Shown one piece after another: positions 7,969 to 17,106 of a DNA stretch of 44,544 nt (the first letter of the stretch is position 1; every line of letters starts with the position of its first letter). The notes beneath the pieces were generated by a model, which saw only the letters and a list, made by a program, of their open reading frames with translations, had not been told where the DNA came from and made no database searches. This DNA is from BOG-1112 sp964635325. Lineage in GTDB: Bacteria > Bdellovibrionota_B > Oligoflexia > Oligoflexales > Bog-1112. The stretch covers positions 1-44,544 of the forward strand of contig CAZWOL010000022.1 in the NCBI GenBank assembly GCA_964635325.1, given 5' to 3'. Both the position numbers and the translations under genes were made by a program.

Positions 7969-9927
7969 TTGCAGTTGAGAATTGGGTTAAGCTACGCAGC
8001 GGTGAGTGCCGGTCTATGGGTCTACGCCCCTAGCTCCGTAGCGAAGCCTGTTGCTTCAACACCAGTTGTCGTTAGCAATGCGACATCGGCAGAAGGGGAA
8101 ATCTCCATTGATTTTCCAGATGCCGTCGAACTCAAGGACCTTGTTGGGTTGATCTCGCGATGGACCAACAAGAACGTGATCCTCGATAAGCGGGTTACTG
8201 GCAAAATTCAAATTCTTGCTCCCAACAAAGTAACCAAGCAAGTTGCCTACGAGGCGTTCTTATCTGCGGTGGATGCATTAAACTTGATGGTTTTGGAGAC
8301 GGGCTCTCTTATTAAAATAGTACCCAAACGCGAAGGACTCAATTCCACTCCACCACTGATGGATGCACGTTCCATCAATCACAGTGATCGTGTGTACACA
8401 CAGATTTTTCCTCTAAAATACGCAGGTGCCGAGGCCGTGCGAAACACCGTTTCTCGGTTGACGGCATCGACGGCTTTGGTAGCTCATGTTCCCACAAATG
8501 TTCTGATCTTGACGGAGTCCGGTGCAAATCTCAAACGTGTGGGTGAATTCATTGACATTATCGACAGATCCTCAGGAGAGGGGTTGCACTACGAATTTAT
8601 ACCTGTGCGTAACCTTGCTGCCAGTCGGGTTGCAAAAAAAGTGACGGAGCTTTTCCAAAGGCAGGGCAGTCATGATGGTCCAAAAGTTATCGTCGATGAA
8701 CGTTCGAATAGTCTAGTGTTGGCTGGAAACAAATCCATTTTCGCTGGAATTCATCAATTTGTGACCATGTTGGATCAAGCTCCTACCTTTGGTGAAACTT
8801 CCGAATCTAAAATTTATATATACCCTCTGTCTTTTGCAGATGCAAAAAAGGTTGCTGCCGTCCTCAACTCGATCTCTCCTCCGTCTAAGAATGCAAGTCG
8901 TCCCGCTGCTGACAAAATACAAATTACTGCTGACGAACCAACGAATTCGCTGCTCGTTGGGAGTAGCTTTGCAGCTTATAAGACTTTGAACCCTATCATC
9001 CGTCGCTTAGACCGTGAACGTGCTCAGGTCTTTATCGATGTCGATGTTATTGGGGTCTCAGCGACAAATAACTTCAGTTTTCTACCGAGCTTGCTGGGAG
9101 GCTCTGCGCAAAGTGATGGTACAGGTACGAAGACGATCGTTGGTTACCAAGCCTCACAGATGGCTCCGTTGATTGTTAGTCAGGTGAATGCCAACAGCCA
9201 GTCGTCGACAAACGCTAAGACGGTTGCAAGTGCGTTTTCACAGGACCTGACGATTGGGATGTTCTCGGGTACTCGTATCAATGTCCCTGGTCTTGGACTG
9301 ATTTCCCCAGGTTTGCTGCTTACAGCAATGAAAACAGATGCACATGGTCGTAGTATCTCTTCGCCAAAACTACTGACGATGGATAACGAAGAAGCTAATT
9401 TTACGACGGGTACAACTTTTATTTATAAGACGACAGCAACTGATGATGTCGGTAATATGAGTCAGCGCCCCGAAAAAGAGAACACGGAACTATCCATGAA
9501 GGTGAAACCTAGTGTAGGTGGATCAGAGTATCTAACTTTGGAAATTGAGTTGAATGCAAATTCGATCGCATCGTATACCGAAGATGGCATCCCGATCATT
9601 GCAAAGAAGAAAGCGCGGCAATTGGTCAATTTAAAAAATGGGCAAACTGTTCTAATCTCAGGAATTCGCAATTTGAACCGATCCACCAATGAGACGACGG
9701 TACCTTTTTTAGGTAGCATTCCAGTGCTCGGTTGGTTGTTCAATAGTCGTAAGACTGAAAATAGCAGTGACTATGTGTTTGTATTTATGACTACACATAT
9801 CATTCGTGGTGCAAATGATCTGCAAGCTTTATACGAGAAGCGTTTTAAAGAGATGGATCCTCGTAAATCAAGGCTGGCAATGGACTTGGAAAATCGGAAT
9901 CAAGGAGCGACTGGGAGGAACGAATGA
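7969..9927 (+). CDS. gspD: T2SS secretin GspD, first (short) copy
   Basis: The product is 652 residues from a TTG start, with a signal peptide ending near SSVA. N0 begins at about residue 50 (ISIDFPDAVELKDLV) and is the domain expected to contact GspC. N1-N3 repeats follow (QIFPLKYAGAEAV, FIPVRNLAASRVAKKV, YIYPLSFADAKKVA). The C-terminal secretin barrel domain has QVFIDVDVIGV, VPGLGLISPG and the diagnostic VPFLGSIPVLGWLF near 580. It lacks both the long Pro/Ala linker and the acidic tail of the next gene. It ends in a 4-base ATGA overlap with the second gspD. All structural blocks are intact, so it should form or join a channel. Confidence 0.92.
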   Translation: MQLRIGLSYAAVSAGLWVYAPSSVAKPVASTPVVVSNATSAEGEISIDFPDAVELKDLVGLISRWTNKNVILDKRVTGKIQILAPNKVTKQVAYEAFLSAVDALNLMVLETGSLIKIVPKREGLNSTPPLMDARSINHSDRVYTQIFPLKYAGAEAVRNTVSRLTASTALVAHVPTNVLILTESGANLKRVGEFIDIIDRSSGEGLHYEFIPVRNLAASRVAKKVTELFQRQGSHDGPKVIVDERSNSLVLAGNKSIFAGIHQFVTMLDQAPTFGETSESKIYIYPLSFADAKKVAAVLNSISPPSKNASRPAADKIQITADEPTNSLLVGSSFAAYKTLNPIIRRLDRERAQVFIDVDVIGVSATNNFSFLPSLLGGSAQSDGTGTKTIVGYQASQMAPLIVSQVNANSQSSTNAKTVASAFSQDLTIGMFSGTRINVPGLGLISPGLLLTAMKTDAHGRSISSPKLLTMDNEEANFTTGTTFIYKTTATDDVGNMSQRPEKENTELSMKVKPSVGGSEYLTLEIELNANSIASYTEDGIPIIAKKKARQLVNLKNGQTVLISGIRNLNRSTNETTVPFLGSIPVLGWLFNSRKTENSSDYVFVFMTTHIIRGANDLQALYEKRFKEMDPRKSRLAMDLENRNQGATGRNE

Positions 9928-12716
9928 AGCAATATAGTCTCAGGACCGCACGGAGGTTTGAAGGAATGAAGGGCATATTTCCATGGTTTGTATACGCTTC
10001 GGTGGTGCTAGGCATCGGAGCTCTATCGAGTCCTCTCTTCAGCCTTGATGATGAGGCTAAGAGCGATAAAACAAGTGAGACTGATGCAGATGATGAGTCG
10101 CTTCAGGATGTTTTGGGTGATTCTGCAAAGCCTGCAGTACCCGCAGCAGGTGCTGCAAAGGCACCGCTAAAAACGGAAGCAAAGCCTCTTGCAAAAGAGA
10201 AGCAAACGGCCCAGACACCAGCGCCTGCAGCAAGTGCACCAGCTGTGAGTCCGTCGCTTTCGTCACCTTCTTCAGCTCCAACAGCGGATGCTGGTGCGCT
10301 AACGAAAAAAAGTCCAGCGGCAAAGCCTCTAAAAGCCAAAGCCCCCGTAGCAAAGGCTGCGCTCACACCTCCTCCAGCAACAACCAAATCTGCAGTGCGT
10401 GCTCCCCTCACACCTCCTCCAGCAGCAAAGATTCCGGATGAGGACAAGCCGAAGGGTGCAGCTGCTATTCCTGCAGGCCAAGAACTCGTGAATATGGATT
10501 TTCCGGAGATGACGGAGATCCAAGACATCATCAAAGCTGTTGCTGTCTGGACCGGCAAGAACGTAATTCTCGATCGTAACGTTAGCGGTAAGGTACAGAT
10601 TATTTCACCTCGCAAAGTTACCAAAGAAGAAGCCTACCAGGCCTTCCTCTCTGCGTTGAACATTTTGGAATACACAACTGTTGAGACCGGTAAGGTTATC
10701 AAGATCATGAAGGTGCGTAACGCAGTGCGTGACAACTTGAAAACCTACATGGGCTCAAGCTGGTCTCCACGTACCGATGAAGTGATTACGCAGATTATTC
10801 CTCTAAAATATATAGACGCTAAACAACTTTCGACCACACTGTCTCGCATCGTATCATCCAATTCGATGATCCCTTACGAGCCAACCAATACTTTGATCGT
10901 CAGCGACAGCGGTTACAAAGTTCGTCGTATCTTGGAAATCATCGAGTTGCTCGACGTCCAAACCCAGCAACCCAAAGTGGTCATGGTCCCAATCAAGTAT
11001 TCGGATGCCAAAAGCATTGCCGACAAAGTTAACCAAATTCTGCAAGCTGCAGGCACTGCATCTGGTAAACCTGGCTACAGATCCTACAAAATCCTAACGG
11101 ATGATCGCACAAACTCCGTCATCATCTTTGGGCCACCTTTGACCATTAGTGATGTCAAAGAGCTCGTCAAAAAATTTGATGTTGCTTTGGATGATCCCGC
11201 TGCTCAAGCGACCATTCACGTTCGACCTTTGGACTATGCAGATGCAAAAAAACTCGCAACGACTCTCTCTTCCCTAGCGACTGGTTCCAAAGGCGGAAGC
11301 TCACGGCGTCCACCTTCGGTGTCATCGACAGGAGTCGTAAGTCGTGGTGAGGCATCTATTGCAGACCTTGGCAACGATGTCAAAGTTACCTCGGATGAAG
11401 CAACCAATGCCTTACTGATTACGGGTAGTAAGTCTGCTTACAATGCCTTGAACTCGATTATTCGTAAACTCGACGTGCGTCGTGCACAGGTCTTTATCGA
11501 AGCCGACATTCTCGATCTGTCGACTGGTGGAAAATTTGCAGCAGGTACCTCGATTTTTGCTGGTAATGCAAAAGCAGACGGTACAGGTACCAAAACCATC
11601 GTTGGTTGGGATGCTGCGAAGATGGGTGGGCTTGTCAGTGCGATCGCTTCTGCAACAGCTGCAGGATCAACAGCGAACAATTCGACTAATGCAACAGCGG
11701 TAGCGAATGCCTTCACGGGTTCGCCTCTATCGGTTGGTATACTTTCGGGTCAGTCTATTCAGGTACCTGGGATCGGAAAAGTAACCCCAGGGGCAATCAT
11801 CAGCTTGCTCAAACAAGATACGAATGCACGTAACTTGCAGTCGCCAAACATTTTGACTTCCAACAATGAGGAAGCAACGATCCAAGTTGGGCAGAAAATC
11901 TTCTACAAAACTTCTGTCATCACCCCACAGGGTACAGTCAACAACACACCTCAAAAAGAGGATGTGGATATGACCCTGACAATCAAGCCAAACCTGAGTA
12001 ACTCGAACTACGTAACGATGAGCTTCCAGATCGAGGCGAATAAGGTTCTCGAGTATACGGCAGATGGATTTCCGATCATTGCGAAACGTAAGACGAAGCA
12101 AAGTGTTGTGGTTAAAAATGGTCAGACGGTCGTGATCTCTGGTCTGATGGAAAACAACCAGACCGAAACCTTCCAAAAAATTCCTCTGCTGGGAGATATC
12201 CCGGTTATTGGTTGGCTATTCCGCAATACATCGACGGAGAACAGTCGCAAGAATCTCGTGATCTTCCTCACTCCTCACATCGTTCATGGGGGTGAAGATC
12301 TAGCAGCGATCTACAAAATTAAGCTAAAAGAACGTGATGAGTACTTCGAACAGGTTTTTGGTCGTAAGTATGCACAATCTGAGTTCTTCCAATCTCTGCC
12401 CAAAGCAGAAGATGGTGAGTACAAAGCTACAAAAGCTGATGAAGCAGAAGAAAAACGCATCAAAGCGACTAACGAAGAATTGTACAGAGCTATGAACCTG
12501 AGCGAAGACAAAAGCGACGATTCCAAAGCTGATTTGGCTAAGAAGAACGCGGAAGAAGCACTCACAGTTCCAATTCCAATGGGTGGGGACAATGGGGGTG
12601 GAAGTCTAGGGGGAGGGGCTCTTGAACCACCTCCAGCAACATCTGTATCTGAGCCGATTATGATGGAGGAACCTAGCATACCTCCACCACCAGCGATCGC
12701 AACACCGACTGAATAA
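9924..12716 (+). CDS. gspD: T2SS secretin GspD, second (long) copy with Pro/Ala linker and C-terminal tail
   Basis: The 930-residue outer-membrane secretin begins at the ATG overlapping gspD copy 1; GGGAGGA lies 5 bases upstream. A signal sequence (about 15-42) is followed by a low-complexity Ala/Pro/Lys linker (about 65-185), including two copies of LTPPPA. N0 (NMDFPEMTEIQDIIKAVAVW) and the N1-N3 repeats come next. The secretin domain has QVFIEADILDL, VPGIGKVTPG and IPLLGDIPVIGWLF. After the barrel a tail of about 130 residues is charged, then Gly- and Pro-rich (GGGSLGGGALEPPPA). The tail may act in pilotin or envelope contacts, which is inference. The linker could span a thicker periplasm or peptidoglycan. 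Confidence 0.94.
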   Translation: MKQYSLRTARRFEGMKGIFPWFVYASVVLGIGALSSPLFSLDDEAKSDKTSETDADDESLQDVLGDSAKPAVPAAGAAKAPLKTEAKPLAKEKQTAQTPAPAASAPAVSPSLSSPSSAPTADAGALTKKSPAAKPLKAKAPVAKAALTPPPATTKSAVRAPLTPPPAAKIPDEDKPKGAAAIPAGQELVNMDFPEMTEIQDIIKAVAVWTGKNVILDRNVSGKVQIISPRKVTKEEAYQAFLSALNILEYTTVETGKVIKIMKVRNAVRDNLKTYMGSSWSPRTDEVITQIIPLKYIDAKQLSTTLSRIVSSNSMIPYEPTNTLIVSDSGYKVRRILEIIELLDVQTQQPKVVMVPIKYSDAKSIADKVNQILQAAGTASGKPGYRSYKILTDDRTNSVIIFGPPLTISDVKELVKKFDVALDDPAAQATIHVRPLDYADAKKLATTLSSLATGSKGGSSRRPPSVSSTGVVSRGEASIADLGNDVKVTSDEATNALLITGSKSAYNALNSIIRKLDVRRAQVFIEADILDLSTGGKFAAGTSIFAGNAKADGTGTKTIVGWDAAKMGGLVSAIASATAAGSTANNSTNATAVANAFTGSPLSVGILSGQSIQVPGIGKVTPGAIISLLKQDTNARNLQSPNILTSNNEEATIQVGQKIFYKTSVITPQGTVNNTPQKEDVDMTLTIKPNLSNSNYVTMSFQIEANKVLEYTADGFPIIAKRKTKQSVVVKNGQTVVISGLMENNQTETFQKIPLLGDIPVIGWLFRNTSTENSRKNLVIFLTPHIVHGGEDLAAIYKIKLKERDEYFEQVFGRKYAQSEFFQSLPKAEDGEYKATKADEAEEKRIKATNEELYRAMNLSEDKSDDSKADLAKKNAEEALTVPIPMGGDNGGGSLGGGALEPPPATSVSEPIMMEEPSIPPPPAIATPTE

Positions 12717-12733
12717 CGAGAGGGATCGACAGA

Positions 12734-14521
12734 ATGGATTCGTCAGCAGACAAAGCTTCTAAAGTCGAACCGCGTAAGAGCGCATTGCGTGCTAACGTGT
12801 TTCACAAGGTTCAGCGTCGAAACCTCGGCGAAATTTTAATCGAGGCCAAGCTGATCACACCTGAGCAATTGCAAGAGGCTCTGGTTGCGCAGGACTTAGA
12901 AAAAAAACGTCTCGGTGAGATTCTCATTGAGAAAGAAATGCTGACGGAAGAGCAGATGCTTAAGGCGCTCGCCTTGCAGCTTGACCTGCCCTACTACGAT
13001 AAAATCCCAGTCAATGAGATTGATCCTGAGTTGATTAAAGATATTCCCATTCAATTCAGTCGTGACAACCTCATTCTCCCCATAGCACGGGATGCGTTTA
13101 ACGTAACCGTTGCTGTAGGGGATCCGTTGAATATTTTTCCGATGGATGACTTGCGTCTGATTCTGTCGACAAACATCAACATGGTGGTGAGTGCGCCGTC
13201 GGTAATTACTTCTGCAATCAACAGGGTCTATGAGCGTTCGCAAGATACGTCTCAGAAAGTTATCAGCGAACTCACTGATATTGAAGAAGGTGAAGACCTC
13301 GAAGAAACACGCGATCTTCTAGAATCGACAGACGATGAAAAACCGATCATTCGTCTCGTCAACGGTCTGCTGTCACGTGCGGTAAAGGACAAAGCCTCCG
13401 ATATTCATATCGAGCCTTACGAAAACGAAATTGTCGTACGCTCACGTATAGACGGTACTCTGCATGATACAATGCAGGTTCCTAAGCGCCATATGAACTC
13501 TATCGTATCGCGTATCAAAATTATTGGTAAGCTTAACATCGCAGAAAAACGCATACCCCAAGATGGTCGTATCAGCGTCAAAGTTGCAGGCAAAGACATC
13601 GACGTTCGTCTGTCTGTTTTGCCTGTAGCACACGGTGAACGCGTCGTTATGCGTATTTTGGATAAGACTGGTGGCGTCAAACGTATCGACGAAATGGGTC
13701 TTGATGATACGGTTCGACCACAGTGGAAAAGCTTGGTGTCATCCAAACACGGGATTATCCTGGTTACGGGACCGACGGGTTCCGGTAAGACAACTCTGCT
13801 CTACGGCTCTGTTATGGAGATCGTCAGTCCAGAGATCAACGTTTTGACTATCGAAGATCCGGTCGAGTATCGTCTTCCTGGTGTAGGGCAGATCGATGTA
13901 AAATCTAAGATAGGCTTGACCTTTGGTGAGGGTCTGCGTGCTATTTTGCGTCAGGATCCCGATGTCATCATGGTCGGGGAGATTCGCGACAAAGAGACTT
14001 CAGGCATTGCTGTTCAGGCATCGCTCACAGGTCACTTGGTATTTTCAACTCTTCATACTAATGATGCAGCCTCAGCGGTTACGCGTTTGAATGATTTAGG
14101 TGTGCAACCCTTCCAGCTTGCTTCGGCTCTGCTTGGTGTGATGGCAACCCGCTTGATACGACGTCTTTGCCCACATTGCAAAGAACGTCATGAGATCAAC
14201 GAGCGTGAATTGAAAATGCTCGATCTGACACCTAAAGATGTCGAAGGCAAAACGATCTTCAAGGCCGGCAAAGGTTGTGAGAAATGTCGAGGTATTGCGT
14301 ATTCCGGTCGTATGGGTATTCACGAACTTCTGATCATGACAGATGAGTTGCGTGATCTTGTGCAAAAAACGCAGGACTCCAATACCATCAAGAAGCTTGC
14401 AGTTGAAAAGGGCATGCTAACGCTACGCGATTCTGCAGTTCATAAGGTTCTGCAAGGGCTCACTTCGATCGAAGAAGCGTTGCAGAAAACACAGACCGAA
14501 GAATTGGAAATCGCTGAATAG
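12734..14521 (+). CDS. gspE: T2SS assembly ATPase GspE
   Basis: This is the cytoplasmic hexameric motor that powers pseudopilus assembly, 595 residues. The N-terminal domain (about 28-165, LGEILIEAKLITPEQLQEAL repeated as LGEILIEKEMLTEEQM) is the MshEN/T2SSE_N type that contacts the platform. The core has Walker A GPTGSGKT (346-353), an Asp box TIEDPVEYR, Walker B DPDVIMVGEIRD (408-419) and a His box GHLVFSTLHTND (433-444). A tetracysteine zinc site follows (C479, C482, C515, C518), typical of GspE. It starts 17 bases after gspD and is followed by gspF after 14 bases. Only one ATPase gene serves the duplicated gspC/gspD set. Confidence 0.97.
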   Translation: MDSSADKASKVEPRKSALRANVFHKVQRRNLGEILIEAKLITPEQLQEALVAQDLEKKRLGEILIEKEMLTEEQMLKALALQLDLPYYDKIPVNEIDPELIKDIPIQFSRDNLILPIARDAFNVTVAVGDPLNIFPMDDLRLILSTNINMVVSAPSVITSAINRVYERSQDTSQKVISELTDIEEGEDLEETRDLLESTDDEKPIIRLVNGLLSRAVKDKASDIHIEPYENEIVVRSRIDGTLHDTMQVPKRHMNSIVSRIKIIGKLNIAEKRIPQDGRISVKVAGKDIDVRLSVLPVAHGERVVMRILDKTGGVKRIDEMGLDDTVRPQWKSLVSSKHGIILVTGPTGSGKTTLLYGSVMEIVSPEINVLTIEDPVEYRLPGVGQIDVKSKIGLTFGEGLRAILRQDPDVIMVGEIRDKETSGIAVQASLTGHLVFSTLHTNDAASAVTRLNDLGVQPFQLASALLGVMATRLIRRLCPHCKERHEINERELKMLDLTPKDVEGKTIFKAGKGCEKCRGIAYSGRMGIHELLIMTDELRDLVQKTQDSNTIKKLAVEKGMLTLRDSAVHKVLQGLTSIEEALQKTQTEELEIAE

Positions 14522-14535
14522 AAGGAAGACTCTCT

Positions 14536-15756
14536 TTGCCGATTTATGTCTACAAAGGTTATGACAGTGTTTCGGGCTCTCCGCGTAAGGGTACTGTCGA
14601 TGCGGAGTCACCGAAAGCAGCACGGGCGCGTCTGCGTACCAAGGAAAAAGTCATTGTCTCTGAGCTGAAAGAAGAGCTTTCCGCTACTAAAGACAAGGCT
14701 GGTAACGTCACCATTCGTGGGTCTGTCAAACTTCAAGATCTTGCGATCATGACCCGTCAGTTTTCGACGCTGCAATCTGCAAACGTGCCGCTTGATGAGA
14801 GTTTACGTGCTCTAAAAGAGCAAGTTGAAAATGCCGTCTTACGCAATACTCTGGCAGCCGTTACAGAAATGGTAACCGAAGGTCGTTCTTTGGGAGAGGC
14901 TCTTACGAACTTCCCTAAAATCTTCGACCGTCTCTATGTCAACATGGTGAAAGCCGGTGAAAGCTCCGGTAGTCTGGGTGTGGTTCTTGAGCGCTTAGCA
15001 GATTTTCAAGAGTACCAAGTGGAGGTTCAGGGTAAGATTTTTAGCGCCCTGGCCTATCCAGCAATTATGATCGGTGCGTCTCTGATTATTATCGCTTATC
15101 TCTTCATAAGCGTTGTTCCTAAGTTGCAAAAAGTCTTCACTAGCCTCAAAGTCCCTCTGCCATGGTATACTGAAGCATTGATTGGAATTTCAGAATTTTT
15201 GCAAAACCGTTGGTATGTAGTGATTGCTGCCGGTGTAGCGATCTATTATATGGCAAGAGCTTGGTATAAGACAGAAGCCGGAAAGATGGCTTTTGATAGT
15301 TTTTCGCTAAGAGTGCCTATCTTTGGTCCCATCGTTTTGCGTACCAACGTTTCGAAATTTACCAAGACGCTTGCGACTCTGTTGGGTTCTGGCGTGCCGA
15401 TCATCACGGCCTTGGAAATTACTCGCAACGTTATCGGCAATAAGCCGATCTCTGATGCTGTGTCAGAAGCCAAACAGAAGGTCCAAGAGGGTGAAAGTTT
15501 GGCTGTGACTATTGACAAGAGTAAGCGTTTTCCGCCACTTGTTGTTCATATGATTCGCACAGGTGAAAAAACCGGCGAGTTGGAACAAATGTTGAAGCAC
15601 GTTGCTGACGCCTATGATGCTGAGGTAGAAAGAAAGATCGATTCCATGATCTCGATGATTGAACCTCTTATGATCATAGTCATGGGGGGTGTGGTCGCTG
15701 TCGTGGTTATAGCCATGTTGGTGCCAATGTTGTCGATTATGGGTAAAGTCCGTTAA
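14536..15756 (+). CDS. gspF: T2SS inner-membrane platform protein GspF
   Basis: The 406-residue polytopic protein starts at TTG with AAGGA 9 bases upstream, giving PIYVYKGYDSVSGSPRKGT, the usual GspF/PilC beginning. Two cytoplasmic T2SSF domains carry characteristic strings (MTRQFSTLQSANVPLDESL; TLATLLGSGVPIITALE). They surround membrane helices at about 171-195, 225-243 and 378-402. The protein forms the rotor-like base on which GspE acts. A 6-base-stem inverted repeat (GTGTCT 15772-15777, AGACAC 15788-15793) lies between this gene and gspG. Confidence 0.96.
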   Translation: MPIYVYKGYDSVSGSPRKGTVDAESPKAARARLRTKEKVIVSELKEELSATKDKAGNVTIRGSVKLQDLAIMTRQFSTLQSANVPLDESLRALKEQVENAVLRNTLAAVTEMVTEGRSLGEALTNFPKIFDRLYVNMVKAGESSGSLGVVLERLADFQEYQVEVQGKIFSALAYPAIMIGASLIIIAYLFISVVPKLQKVFTSLKVPLPWYTEALIGISEFLQNRWYVVIAAGVAIYYMARAWYKTEAGKMAFDSFSLRVPIFGPIVLRTNVSKFTKTLATLLGSGVPIITALEITRNVIGNKPISDAVSEAKQKVQEGESLAVTIDKSKRFPPLVVHMIRTGEKTGELEQMLKHVADAYDAEVERKIDSMISMIEPLMIIVMGGVVAVVVIAMLVPMLSIMGKVR

Positions 15757-15817
15757 TGTAGGAATGTGGAAGTGTCTGCACCTTTTGAGACACGCGTAAA
15801 CTGACAGGAGTATGAAA

Positions 15818-16276
15818 ATGAAAGCTTTAGCAAATCTGCGGGAAAAACTGCACATGCCATCTTTGAGCAACAGCTCACGGGGTATGACTCTGATTGAGAT
15901 TATCATCGTAGTCGCGTTGCTAGCTACGTTGATGGCTATCCTCGTGACGAATATCACGCAAAAAGCAGACCAAGCACGTGAAGATCAAGCTAAGATCGGT
16001 ATGGCTTCGATCGGCCAAGCTCTGCAGCTCTACAAAGTACACAACAACAAGTACCCAAGCACCGAGCAAGGTTTGGGTGCTCTGACACAGGATCCAGGAG
16101 ATACCAAACGTTGGCGTGGTCCCTACATCGAAAGTGAAAAACTTAAAGATCCATGGGGCAATGACTACAGCTATGAGTCTGATGGCAACGTCTTCAAGAT
16201 CACCAGTGCGGGATCGAATGGTAAAGCGATTTCTTATCCTGAAGAGGAAAAGGGATCTGAAGAACCAGCGAAGTAG
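15818..16276 (+). CDS. gspG: T2SS major pseudopilin GspG
   Basis: I prefer the second ATG at 15818 because AGGAG ends 7 bases before it; the ATG at 15812 is only one base from that site. The product is 152 residues. The leader ends in SSRG and cleavage gives MTLIEIIIVVALLATL, with Glu at +5 and Met rather than Phe at +1. The soluble part has the GspG signature YKVHNNKYPSTEQGL, ALTQDP and DPWGNDYSYES. The C-terminal tail is Glu/Lys-rich (YPEEEKGSEEPAK). As the main pseudopilus subunit it should be made in excess; the hairpin just upstream could favour that by protecting the mRNA, which is inference. Confidence 0.96.
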   Translation: MKALANLREKLHMPSLSNSSRGMTLIEIIIVVALLATLMAILVTNITQKADQAREDQAKIGMASIGQALQLYKVHNNKYPSTEQGLGALTQDPGDTKRWRGPYIESEKLKDPWGNDYSYESDGNVFKITSAGSNGKAISYPEEEKGSEEPAK

Positions 16277-16308
16277 CTTCCGTTTAAAATCGTGAGGGCA
16301 AGACGCTA

Positions 16309-17097
16309 ATGACTCTACACAGGTCTAAAGAACGGGCCTTTACTTTTATTGAGTTGATTATCGTTATTGCCCTTATTGCGACTTCTTACGCTGTTCTCAT
16401 GCCTAGCTTTACAGCCCAATCCACAACAGCCATCATGGACAAGCTTAACCGACTGGGTGTGGATATCCGTTCTTCATTTGATCTTGCAGTTCTTAATCAC
16501 AAAGCCTATCGACTCGTGTTCGAGTTGCACTCCGGCAATTATTGGTTAGAAGAGACCGATGCCCAGAATTTCTATCTGGGGGGTGGTGAGCAAGATATTG
16601 AGGCTCGTGAAGGAGATCTTTCGGATAAGCGCGAGAAAGAGAAGCGAGAAGAGTTTGACATTCAATTTGAAAAATACACATCCCTAGCTGGAGAAGTGAT
16701 CAAAGATCCCGATTCGGATATGGAGATTCCTCCTCTTTCTCCCGTATTGCGTGCAAAAAACAAATTGCAACGCCCCCTTTGGAGAAAGGTCAAAAGTTTA
16801 GAATGGAGTGATCGTACTCTAGCTCCGCAGCTTAGAATCAAAGACATGCGTGCTGAACACCATTTGGCACCGCTAACTCTCGAGGCTAAAGCTGAGGGGG
16901 AGGACTTTGCGCACCTTTACTTTCTCCCCGGGGGCTATGTGGAACGGGCTTACTTTCATATCTACTATATGAAGGGAGACTCCATCGATGAGGCGCAGGC
17001 TCCCTGGACCATCACTACACATCCATATAGAGGCGAAGCTCTTCTTGTTAGTGGGGGTGAACAGGTTGATTTGGCGAACCCACCTGAAGAAGAGTAG
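16309..17097 (+). CDS. gspH: T2SS minor pseudopilin GspH (unusually long)
   Basis: The position between gspG and gspI and an N-terminal prepilin segment support the call. The leader MTLHRSKERA is followed by FTFIELIIVIALIATSYAVL with Glu at +5. The residue before the cleavage site is Ala, not the usual Gly. At 262 residues it is well above the common 160-190; a highly charged segment (about 95-120, EAREGDLSDKREKEKREE) and a further 100 residues account for this. A beta-rich C-terminal part (LYFLPGGYVERAYFHIYYM) fits the GspH head. GAGGG is about 10 bases from the ATG. The name rests mainly on gene order, since minor pseudopilins diverge strongly. Confidence 0.8.
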   Translation: MTLHRSKERAFTFIELIIVIALIATSYAVLMPSFTAQSTTAIMDKLNRLGVDIRSSFDLAVLNHKAYRLVFELHSGNYWLEETDAQNFYLGGGEQDIEAREGDLSDKREKEKREEFDIQFEKYTSLAGEVIKDPDSDMEIPPLSPVLRAKNKLQRPLWRKVKSLEWSDRTLAPQLRIKDMRAEHHLAPLTLEAKAEGEDFAHLYFLPGGYVERAYFHIYYMKGDSIDEAQAPWTITTHPYRGEALLVSGGEQVDLANPPEEE

Positions 17098-17106
17098 AAT
17101 CAACTT

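Noticed and set aside
10103..10624. 173-codon minus-strand frame opposite the second secretin
   Set aside because: It mirrors the Ala/Pro-rich linker codons of gspD and gives low-complexity Ala/Gly/Val sequence; the plus-strand gene explains it.
15772..15793. GTGTCT/AGACAC dyad between gspF and gspG as a terminator
   Set aside because: The stem is only 6 bases with a 10-base loop and no T tract; at most an mRNA-stabilising hairpin.
15463..15957. 164-codon minus-strand frame opposite gspF/gspG
   Set aside because: It crosses two well-supported genes and has no domain or ribosome site; a shadow frame.
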